Assembly (NCBI GenBank): GCA_050256015.1
Contig: JBFWIL010000014.1
Span: forward strand, 1-20,104
DNA length: 20,104 bases
Origin: JBFWIL01 sp050256015
GTDB lineage: Bacteria > Bacteroidota > Bacteroidia > Bacteroidales > Prolixibacteraceae
Reading direction: 5' to 3'
The translations under genes were made by a program, and so were the position numbers. The notes under the pieces were generated by a model that saw only the letters and a list, made by a program, of their open reading frames with translations, ran no database searches and had not been told where the DNA came from. Shown piece after piece: positions 14,170-20,104 of this stretch. How positions within the stretch are numbered: position 1 is the first letter of the stretch; each line of letters opens with the position of its first letter.

Positions 14170-15387
14170 ATGGCACTGGAAAAAACATGGCGCTGGTTTG
14201 GGGAGAAAGATCCGGTCAGTCTGGCAGAGCTCAGGCAGATGGATGTGGAGGGGGTGGTGACCGCTCTGCATCATATTCCCAACGGGGAAGTGTGGACTGT
14301 TGAGGAAATCCTGAAGGTAAGGCGGCAGATCGAACAGCACGGCATGCGCTGGTCGGTGGTGGAAAGTCTGCCGGTCTCCGAGGGGATTAAGACCCATAAC
14401 AAAGATTATGACCGGCTGGTAGGGAACTACCGGGAGTCACTTCGTAATTTGGGACGTTGCAATATTGACCGGGTGTGCTACAACTTCATGCCCGTACTTG
14501 ACTGGGTGCGAACCGACCTGCATTACCGGCTGCCGAACGGGGGCGAAGTGATGCTGTTCGACTTTCCGACTTTTGTGGCCTTTGACCTGTTTATACTGAA
14601 GCGACCGGGGGCTGAAGACGATTACCCTGCCCCATTGGTGGAAAAGGCCGCACGGCTGGCAGCCGGGATGTCGGAAGAAAAACAGGAACAGCTTGCACGG
14701 AACATCATCGTGGTTACCCAGGGGTTTATTGACGGTGTGATTGAAGGAAAGGGGTCGGGTTATAAAAAGCTGTTCATGCGATTTATTGATATGTACCGGG
14801 ATATTGACGCGAACAGGCTGCGCCGGCACCTGTCCTGTTTCCTGAAGGATGTCGTGCCGGTGGCCGAGGCCTGTGGGGTGAAGTTGTGTATCCATGCCGA
14901 CGATCCTCCTTTCCGGGTACTCGGACTTCCCCGTGTAGTCAGCACGCAGGAGGACCTTGAATGGATATGCAATCAGGTCGATTCCGTTGCCAACGGCATT
15001 ACCTTTTGCTCCGGCTCTCTGTCAGTGAACCGGGATAATGATCTGGTAGCTATCGTCAGGAAACTCGGGCCGCGCATCCATTTTACACACCTGCGCAACA
15101 ACATCTTTCTGGAAGACGGTTCTTTCCATGAATCCGGGCATCTGCATGGAGATGTGGATATTTTTTCCGTCATGAAAGCCCTGCTGGAGGAACAGCAGCG
15201 GCGCAGACAGGAAGGACGTACAGACTGCCGGATTCCGGTGCGTCCCGACCACGGCATTAAAATGCTTAGCGACTTTTCCGCATCGGCCAATCCGGGTTAC
15301 CCGCTTGTGGGACGCCTGCGGGGATTGGCGGAGCTGCGGGGACTGGAAACCGGGGTGGAACGGATACTTGCTTTTCAGCAACGGTAA
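14170..15387 (+). CDS. uxuA: Mannonate dehydratase
   Basis: Converts D-mannonate to 2-keto-3-deoxy-D-gluconate in hexuronate breakdown; cytosolic and metal dependent (Fe2+/Mn2+ in the family). The 405-aa product is close to the 394 aa of E. coli UxuA. It starts MALEKTWRWFGEKDPVSLAE, the family's usual beginning, and carries CIHADDPPFRVLGLPRVVST, the segment ITFCSGSLS, then HFTHLRNN, HGDVDIFSVMKAL and RPDHGIKMLSD, which supply the conserved Cys/His/Asp metal and catalytic residues. TTG 14155 would add five residues and is less likely. It sits 84 bp after the SDR gene for the preceding step. Uronate isomerase (UxaC), KDG kinase and KDPG aldolase are not in the window, so the pathway must be completed elsewhere. 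Confidence 0.95.
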   Translation: MALEKTWRWFGEKDPVSLAELRQMDVEGVVTALHHIPNGEVWTVEEILKVRRQIEQHGMRWSVVESLPVSEGIKTHNKDYDRLVGNYRESLRNLGRCNIDRVCYNFMPVLDWVRTDLHYRLPNGGEVMLFDFPTFVAFDLFILKRPGAEDDYPAPLVEKAARLAAGMSEEKQEQLARNIIVVTQGFIDGVIEGKGSGYKKLFMRFIDMYRDIDANRLRRHLSCFLKDVVPVAEACGVKLCIHADDPPFRVLGLPRVVSTQEDLEWICNQVDSVANGITFCSGSLSVNRDNDLVAIVRKLGPRIHFTHLRNNIFLEDGSFHESGHLHGDVDIFSVMKALLEEQQRRRQEGRTDCRIPVRPDHGIKMLSDFSASANPGYPLVGRLRGLAELRGLETGVERILAFQQR

Positions 15388-15444
15388 AGGATCCATGCCT
15401 GTGAAGCAAGCGGGAAATCCGTCCGGAAAATCCGGGGAAATGAA

Positions 15445-15452
15445 TAACTTTG
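15445..15452 (+). promoter_or_regulatory. Possible Bacteroidota -7 element
   Basis: TAACTTTG matches the Bacteroidota housekeeping -7 consensus TAnnTTTG and lies 25 bp before the ATG at 15478. No convincing TTTG -33 element stands upstream, so this may be a weak internal promoter for the lipoprotein oxidoreductase. Confidence 0.35.
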
Positions 15453-15477
15453 TGTTAAACCAATAACGACCGATATA

Positions 15478-16884
15478 ATGAATTTACCCAAAAACTTACT
15501 GATTCTTTTTGCGGTTATGCTATACTCCTGCGGGGGAAAACAGCGGGCCGTTCCGCAGGAGGACGCTGCAGCGTTTTCCGGAGCCAAAGGCGAAGTAAAG
15601 CTGATGGTCCTTGATCCGGGGCACTTTCATGCCGCTCTGGTACAGAAAACCATGTATGAGCAGGTTGATCCTACGGTATATGTATATGCTCCGGAAGGAA
15701 GCGATGTACAGGATCATCTGGCGCAGATCGATGGGTTCAATGCCCGTTCCGTCAATCCGACCAGATGGAAAAATGTTGTGTATACCGGAGCGGATTACCT
15801 CCGGCGTATGCTGGATGAACGGCCGGGTAACGTGCTGGTGCTTTCTGGCAACAATGCCAAAAAGATCAGTTACATCAAAGCGGCTGCCGGTGCAGGGATC
15901 AACATCTTTGCCGATAAGCCGATGGTCATAGATGCTGAAGGATTTGCCATGCTTGAGCAGGCTTTTCAGTTGGCTGCCGAACAGGGGGTGCTGATCTACG
16001 ACATCATGACCGAACGCTATGAAATTACCACGGTCCTTCAGCGGGAACTGTCGATGATGCCGGGCATATTCGGCACGCTGGTGGACGGAAGTCCGGAAGA
16101 TCCGGCCATCACCAAGGAGAGTGTACATCATATTTTCAAGGAGGTAGCCGGGAAGGCCGTGACGCGTCCGGCCTGGTTTTTTGATACGGATCAACAGGGA
16201 GAGGGTATTGTTGATGTGACCACCCATCTGGTTGATCTGATCCAGTGGGAAGCGTTCCCGGAACAGGTGTTGCATAAAACGGACGTTGAAATGCTACAGG
16301 CCAGAAGATGGGCTACGGAACTGAACCCGGAACAGTTTCTGCAAGTTACCCGTTTGGATTCCTTTCCTTCTTTTCTGGAAAAGGATGTGAAAGACGGGAA
16401 GCTGGAGGTTTTTTCCAACGGAGAAATGATTTACCGGCTGAAAGGGAAACATGCCAGGGTGTCGGTTATCTGGAATTTTCAGGCTCCTGATGGGACCGGT
16501 GATATGCATTACAGTGTGATGCGGGGAACCCGTTGCAAATTGATTGTCCGGCAGGGGGCGGAGGAGAATTACAGACCTTCCGTTTACGTGCAGTTCACTG
16601 CCGAAGATGCTCCGGAAACATTTGGGAGAGAACTGAAACAGGCGGTTGAGCATACCCTGGCAGACCGTTATCCGGGGCTGGAACTGGTGCAGCTGGAAGA
16701 CAGGCTTTGGACGGTGGCTGTTCCTGACCGGTACAGGCTGGGGCATGAAGCCCATTTTGGACAAGTAACGGAGAGATACCTGGAATTTTTAAAAGCCGGA
16801 AAGATGCCTGCCTGGGAGGTCCCGAATATGATCACGAAATATTACACCACAATCCGGGCCAGGGAGATGGCTCTGCGTCCCTGA
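15478..16884 (+). CDS. Lipoprotein Gfo/Idh/MocA-like protein with oxidoreductase C-terminal domain
   Basis: A 468-aa predicted lipoprotein: MNLPKNLLILFAVMLYSC has a lipobox ending at Cys18. The rest matches the Bacteroidota group annotated as putative oxidoreductase with a distinct C-terminal domain. The N-terminal part looks like a Rossmann fold but lacks the usual G-x-G-x-x-G loop; in its place is KLMVLDPGHFHAALVQ (about 41-56). The E-K-P position reads ADKPMVID. Later segments are GIVDVTTHLVDLIQWEAFP and the C-terminal VPNMITKYYTTIRAREMA. Sec export of a lipoprotein means folding outside the cytoplasm, where free NAD is scarce, so oxidoreductase activity is doubtful. It may bind sugars, or use a cofactor delivered another way. 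It is the last gene of the sugar locus, 90 bp after uxuA, and the next gene is convergent. Confidence 0.85.
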   Translation: MNLPKNLLILFAVMLYSCGGKQRAVPQEDAAAFSGAKGEVKLMVLDPGHFHAALVQKTMYEQVDPTVYVYAPEGSDVQDHLAQIDGFNARSVNPTRWKNVVYTGADYLRRMLDERPGNVLVLSGNNAKKISYIKAAAGAGINIFADKPMVIDAEGFAMLEQAFQLAAEQGVLIYDIMTERYEITTVLQRELSMMPGIFGTLVDGSPEDPAITKESVHHIFKEVAGKAVTRPAWFFDTDQQGEGIVDVTTHLVDLIQWEAFPEQVLHKTDVEMLQARRWATELNPEQFLQVTRLDSFPSFLEKDVKDGKLEVFSNGEMIYRLKGKHARVSVIWNFQAPDGTGDMHYSVMRGTRCKLIVRQGAEENYRPSVYVQFTAEDAPETFGRELKQAVEHTLADRYPGLELVQLEDRLWTVAVPDRYRLGHEAHFGQVTERYLEFLKAGKMPAWEVPNMITKYYTTIRAREMALRP

Positions 16885-16892
16885 TCCGTTTG

Positions 16893-16917
16893 AAAAAATC
16901 TCCGGATCCGGGAATCA
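16893..16917 (-). terminator. Possible terminator between convergent genes
   Basis: The 42-bp gap between the convergent stops contains the perfect palindrome CCGGATCCGG (16902-16911) and a further CCGG-containing arm near 16918. Read on the - strand, these are followed closely by a run of six T (16893-16898), which would suit termination of kdsB. Stem pairing is short and ambiguous. Confidence 0.3.
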
Positions 16918-16926
16918 CCGGCATTA

Positions 16927-17670
16927 TTATCCGGCCAGCATTTTCCGGGCGCATTCCAGATCTTCCGGGGTGTCAATGCCTTTGCTGTCGAAGGAAGTGA
17001 TCGCTGTGCGTATGCGGTAGCCGTTCTCCAGCCAGCGCAACTGTTCCAGCGATTCGGCCAGCTCCAGGGAAGAGGGGACCAGCCGGGTGAGCCGGGGTAG
17101 TATGTCTTTACGGTAAGCATACATGCCAAGATGGCAGTAGAAAGGGTGGGCCGGTAACCAGTAGGCTTCTTTCTTTCCGCGGATATAAGGTATGACCGAA
17201 CGGCTGAAAAAGAGTGCGTATCCTTCCTTGTCGGTCACCACCTTGGGGCGGTTCGGATTGAACAGTTCTTCTCTGTTTTCCGGTTTCCGGATCAGGGTGG
17301 CAATGCAGGTCTGCGGATCGGAAAAACACCCTTTCAGCGCTTCCATCTGCTCGGTGCGAATAAAAGGTTCATCCCCCTGGATATTGATGACAACATCGAA
17401 ATCGGTTTCGCAGCCGATTTTTTCTGCAGCTTCGGCACAGCGGTCCGTTCCACTCTGGTGGTCGGCCTGTGTCATGACTACACGGCCGCCAAACCGCTCA
17501 ACTGCCCCGGCAATGCGCTCATCGTCCGTGGCGACCCACACCAGTCCGGTGGCTTTCAGCGCATTTTCATACACATGCTGGATAATGGGTTTTTCTCCCA
17601 GTAAGGCAAGGGGTTTTCCGGGAAAGCGGGTGGATTGGTACCTGGCGGGAATAATGGTAATATACTTCAT
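16927..17670 (-). CDS. kdsB: 3-deoxy-manno-octulosonate cytidylyltransferase (CMP-KDO synthetase)
   Basis: Activates KDO with CTP to CMP-KDO for the inner core of lipopolysaccharide; cytosolic. The 247-aa length matches E. coli KdsB (248 aa). Motifs: N-terminal nucleotide-binding IPARYQSTRFPGKPL (residues 7-21), WVATDDERI, the metal/substrate segment VINIQGDEPFI (about residue 95), SRSVIPY, and the C-terminal GIDTPEDLECARKML. The frame is open much further upstream on the - strand to 18033, but the family's N-terminus MKYITIIPARYQ fixes the start at 17670. It is divergent from the sigma-54 activator gene with a 111-bp gap, and convergent with the sugar locus, so it belongs to the envelope housekeeping block. 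Confidence 0.96.
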   Translation of the reverse strand: MKYITIIPARYQSTRFPGKPLALLGEKPIIQHVYENALKATGLVWVATDDERIAGAVERFGGRVVMTQADHQSGTDRCAEAAEKIGCETDFDVVINIQGDEPFIRTEQMEALKGCFSDPQTCIATLIRKPENREELFNPNRPKVVTDKEGYALFFSRSVIPYIRGKKEAYWLPAHPFYCHLGMYAYRKDILPRLTRLVPSSLELAESLEQLRWLENGYRIRTAITSFDSKGIDTPEDLECARKMLAG

Positions 17671-17691
17671 GACAGAAAAGGCTTGGTATGA

Positions 17692-17699
17692 CAAAAGTA
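17692..17699 (-). promoter_or_regulatory. Possible -7 element for kdsB
   Basis: On the - strand this reads TACTTTTG, an exact match to TAnnTTTG, 21 bp before the kdsB ATG. A clear TTTG -33 element was not found. It shares the 111-bp divergent gap with a -7 element on the other strand. Confidence 0.45.
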
Positions 17700-17750
17700 T
17701 AAAAAGGAACCGAATACGCAGCATAGCTGCCTGAGTCCGGATACTTTTTG

Positions 17751-17758
17751 TAAATTTG
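17751..17758 (+). promoter_or_regulatory. Possible -7 element for the sigma-54 activator gene
   Basis: TAAATTTG is an exact match to the Bacteroidota -7 consensus TAnnTTTG, 23 bp before the ATG at 17782. No good -33 match was seen. It suggests that the activator-lptE operon is transcribed by the housekeeping sigma factor. Confidence 0.45.
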
Positions 17759-17781
17759 CTCATTAAAACCAGGATTTTTCT

Positions 17782-19014
17782 ATGGATGTTCAGGAAGTAA
17801 AACAGCGGTTTGGGATTATAGGAAACGCGGCCGGACTGAATAGGGCCATTGAGGTGGCTGTGCAGGTGGCTCCTACCGACTTGTCGGTGTTGATCAGCGG
17901 GGAAAGCGGCACAGGAAAAGAGGCTTTTCCGCAGATCATTCATCAGTTTTCTGCGCGTAAGCACGGAAAATATATTGCCGTAAACTGCGGAGCAATTCCG
18001 GAAGGGACCATCGATTCGGAACTTTTCGGACATGAAAAGGGCGCTTTTACCGGAGCGCTTTCCGACCGTAAGGGATATTTCGAGGAAGCAAACGGCGGAA
18101 CAATTTTCCTGGATGAAATCGGGGAACTGCCACTGTCTACCCAGGTGCGTCTGCTGCGTGTGCTGGAAGCCGGAGAATTTATTAAGGTCGGTTCTTCCAA
18201 AGTGCTCAAAACCAATGTCCGGGTGGTGGCTGCCACTAATGTGGATTTACCCCGGGCCATTGAGGAGGGTAAGTTCCGGGAAGATCTGTATTACCGGTTG
18301 AATACCGTGCCCGTTCGGGTACTGCCCCTGCGCGACCGGAAAGAAGATGTTTCCCTTTTGTTCCGCAAATTTGCCCTTGACTTTGCCGAACGTTACCGGA
18401 TGCCGCCTGTCCGTCTGGACGAGGAGGCGCGCATCATCCTGGAAAGTTTTCACTGGCCCGGCAATGTGAGACAGTTGAAGAATGTAACCGAACAGATTTC
18501 GGTGATTGAGCAGGAACGCAGTATCAGCGGGCAGGTTCTTAGAAGCTATTTGCCGGCCGGGGGAGCAGCCCAACTGCCGGCCCTGTACAAGGGGAAGGAG
18601 GAAAAAAGTTTTGCCAGTGAGCGGGAGATCCTTTACCAGGTTCTTTTTGATATGAAAAAGGACATGAATGATCTTAAAAAACTTGTGCTGGATCTGATGC
18701 GTGAAGGAAAGCATCAGGCCGACTTTCATGCCGAGAATGCCCAGCTGATTCATAATCTGTACAAAGATGAACCCGGTCATATTGTACAGGAGCCGGTAAC
18801 GGCCAAGCCGGTCAAGTTTGAGCAGGTGAACCGGGAAGATATTATGGATACGGAGGAGTTTGTGGAAGAATCACTTTCTCTGGAAGACAAGGAAATTGAA
18901 CTGATCCGTAAAGCCCTTGAGAAACATAAGGGCAAGCGAAAGTATGCTGCCCGGGAACTCGGCATTTCTGAACGTACCCTGTACCGTAAAATTAAGGAAT
19001 ATGATATTAATTAA
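17782..19014 (+). CDS. Sigma-54-dependent transcriptional activator lacking a sensor domain
   Basis: A 410-aa bacterial enhancer-binding protein that remodels RpoN polymerase by ATP hydrolysis. It begins almost directly with the AAA+ domain: Walker A GESGTGKE (residues 40-47), the sigma-54 contact loop GAFTGA (87-92), Walker B GGTIFLDEIGELP (about 106-118), VRVVAATN, the arginine-finger region FREDLYYRLNTVP, and FHWPGNVRQLKN. A charged, helix-prone linker follows (about 270-320, FDMKKDMNDLKKLVLDLM), then a Fis-type helix-turn-helix at the C-terminus (KRKYAARELGISERTLYRKI). There is no receiver, PAS or GAF domain, so activity must be controlled by expression, the linker or a partner. Its stop overlaps the lptE start by 14 bases, which points to translational coupling. 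Targets are unknown; sigma-54 sites were not identified here. Confidence 0.93.
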   Translation: MDVQEVKQRFGIIGNAAGLNRAIEVAVQVAPTDLSVLISGESGTGKEAFPQIIHQFSARKHGKYIAVNCGAIPEGTIDSELFGHEKGAFTGALSDRKGYFEEANGGTIFLDEIGELPLSTQVRLLRVLEAGEFIKVGSSKVLKTNVRVVAATNVDLPRAIEEGKFREDLYYRLNTVPVRVLPLRDRKEDVSLLFRKFALDFAERYRMPPVRLDEEARIILESFHWPGNVRQLKNVTEQISVIEQERSISGQVLRSYLPAGGAAQLPALYKGKEEKSFASEREILYQVLFDMKKDMNDLKKLVLDLMREGKHQADFHAENAQLIHNLYKDEPGHIVQEPVTAKPVKFEQVNREDIMDTEEFVEESLSLEDKEIELIRKALEKHKGKRKYAARELGISERTLYRKIKEYDIN

Positions 19015-19534
19015 ATGTTATCGTTTTAACTGGCTGCCTTTTTGGCTGCTTGGCGTGCTTTCCCTTTTGGCACTGCAGGGGTGTAAGGTGGGCTATTCTT
19101 TCACCGGCGCGGCAATTGCTGATGATGTAAAGACTTTTTCAGTCGATTATTTTGCCAACCGTGCCCGGCTGGTAAATCCAAACCTGAGCCAGCAGTTTAC
19201 GGAGGCCCTGCAGGAAAAACTGATGCGCCAGACGTCACTAGACCTGGTACGGGAACGCGGAGACCTGGAGTTCAGCGGACAGATTACCGGTTACGAAACC
19301 CGTCCTATGAATATCAAGGAAGGGGATTATGCCTCCCAGACCAGGCTTACCGTTACGGTGAAGGTGAAATTCGTTAATAATACCGATCATGAGGCTGACT
19401 GGGAAAAATCGTTTTCAGCCTATTCCGATTATGACAGCTCCAAAATTCTCAGCGAGGTGGAAGAAGAGCTGATGACGGAAATACTGGAACAGCTCATGGA
19501 GGATATTTTTAATGCGTCAATTGCAAACTGGTAA
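19001..19534 (+). CDS. lptE: LptE-family lipoprotein (LPS assembly)
   Basis: Outer-membrane lipoprotein of the LptE family (the Bacteroidota form), which works with LptD to insert lipopolysaccharide in the outer leaflet; 177 aa. ATG 19001 overlaps the end of the sigma-54 activator gene by 14 bases and gives a signal peptide with lipobox ALQGC (Cys28). The frame remains open upstream to 18917, but that would bury the signal. Family marks: CKVGYSFTGAAIADDVKTF, then VDYFANRARLVNPNLSQQFT, GDLEFSGQITGYETRPM, and the C-terminal DIFNASIANW. Its proximity to kdsB gives the region an LPS theme. Confidence 0.92.
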   Translation: MILIKCYRFNWLPFWLLGVLSLLALQGCKVGYSFTGAAIADDVKTFSVDYFANRARLVNPNLSQQFTEALQEKLMRQTSLDLVRERGDLEFSGQITGYETRPMNIKEGDYASQTRLTVTVKVKFVNNTDHEADWEKSFSAYSDYDSSKILSEVEEELMTEILEQLMEDIFNASIANW

Positions 19535-20104
19535 ATGAAAGCGGAAGCGTTTTATGCGTTGCTGAAGCATCCGGAAAAGCTGGATGAAAACACTTTGCCG
19601 TTGCTGAAAGAGCTGGTTGGGCAGTTCCCGGCTTTTCAGGCGGGATGGATGTTGCTGCTCCGGAATCTTCGCGCCGTGGATGATCCTTCATTCCGGAGCT
19701 GCCTGCAAACCGGGGCACTCCGGGTGGCCAACAGGCGTATGCTGTATGTGCTGCTGACAGAAAAAGAAGGTAAGTTCGCGGGGAAACCGGCTGAGGGAAC
19801 CGAGGTGCTAAGCAGGGAATACCAGTCTGCCGGAAATTACAGGCTTTCCGGTCCTGTTCCCGGAGGGGAAAGCCTGTCTGAACTGGCCCGTTCCATTGGC
19901 CGGAAACACCGGCTGCCCCTTGCGGCCTCCTGGGAGGGGGAACCGGATAGGGGCGATCTGTCAGGCGAATTCGTAACCGAAACGCTGGCCCGGATTTATG
20001 CCCGTCAGGGACTTTACCGGGAAGCCATTCAGGCCTATGAAAAATTAAGTTTGAAATATCCGGAAAAAAATAGTTACTTTGGCGCTCAAATTGAAGCTAT
20101 CCGA
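19535..20104 (+). CDS. Conserved TPR-like protein downstream of lptE (3' end cut by window edge)
   Basis: An open frame of 190 codons from ATG 19535, the base right after the lptE stop, running off the window without a stop. The product begins MKAEAFYALLKHPEKLDENT and has no signal peptide or membrane segment. A helical N-terminal part (to about residue 80) is followed by a less ordered middle and a TPR-like helical pair near the end of the visible part (FVTETLARIYARQGLYREAI, then YEKLSLKYPEKNSYFGAQIE). This pattern matches a conserved hypothetical gene often found after the Bacteroidota lptE. The tight spacing says it is cotranscribed and perhaps translationally coupled with lptE. Function is unknown; TPR repeats suggest protein binding. 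Confidence 0.85.
   Translation, partial: MKAEAFYALLKHPEKLDENTLPLLKELVGQFPAFQAGWMLLLRNLRAVDDPSFRSCLQTGALRVANRRMLYVLLTEKEGKFAGKPAEGTEVLSREYQSAGNYRLSGPVPGGESLSELARSIGRKHRLPLAASWEGEPDRGDLSGEFVTETLARIYARQGLYREAIQAYEKLSLKYPEKNSYFGAQIEAIR

Noticed and set aside
15520..16275. Long - strand open frame (251 codons) opposite the lipoprotein oxidoreductase gene
   Set aside because: Antisense shadow: the + strand has a lipobox and family motifs; the - strand product has none.
17671..18033. Upstream extension of kdsB giving a 368-residue product
   Set aside because: The family's N-terminus begins at the Met encoded at 17670; the extension overlaps the divergent activator gene and its promoter and looks like no known domain.

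Overview
The window is chromosomal DNA of a Bacteroidota bacterium, most like the Bacteroidales/Marinilabiliales in gene content. The evidence is a FecR-type anti-sigma factor followed by a SusC/SusD pair, an STN domain on the SusC-like porin, SusD-type lipoprotein signals, TAnnTTTG -7 promoter elements, and a Bacteroidota-type LptE family gene. No RNA genes, CRISPR arrays or transposases were seen.

Left and centre (about 1-16884, all on +) form a polysaccharide/glycoside utilization locus. The order is a FecR-like anti-sigma factor (cut by the window edge), a hairpin terminator, a SusC-like TonB-dependent transporter and a SusD-like binding lipoprotein. A hairpin-rich gap and an AT-rich stretch of gene relics follow, then a secreted GH3 beta-glycosidase with a PA14 insert. 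After it come a secreted PmoA-type (DUF6807) protein, a secreted ThuA-like protein, a Tat-exported Gfo/Idh/MocA oxidoreductase, an SDR-type D-mannonate oxidoreductase (UxuB type), mannonate dehydratase (UxuA), and a lipoprotein Gfo/Idh/MocA-like oxidoreductase. A likely scheme is that SusCD imports a small glycoside, GH3 cuts it in the periplasm, the secreted oxidoreductase/ThuA/DUF6807 set modifies the sugar by redox chemistry, and UxuB/UxuA carry a uronate-derived product to 2-keto-3-deoxygluconate. Only the last step rests on well-characterised families; the rest is inference.

The most unusual structure is at 6180-9851. A relic of a D-lyxose isomerase gene (6224-6415) is followed by the 5' end of the DUF6807 gene (6579-6686). 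That fragment lies in a 191-bp direct repeat (6494-6684) whose second copy (9661-9851) carries the leader and start of the intact DUF6807 gene. The two copies differ at 10 positions with no gaps and bracket the GH3 gene, so recombination between them would remove 3,167 bp including GH3 and leave an intact DUF6807 reading frame.

The right end (16927-20104) is envelope housekeeping. kdsB (CMP-KDO synthetase, -) is divergent from a sigma-54 activator with no sensor domain, which overlaps lptE; lptE abuts a conserved TPR-like protein that runs off the window. The convergent junction at 16884/16927 marks the right border of the sugar locus.
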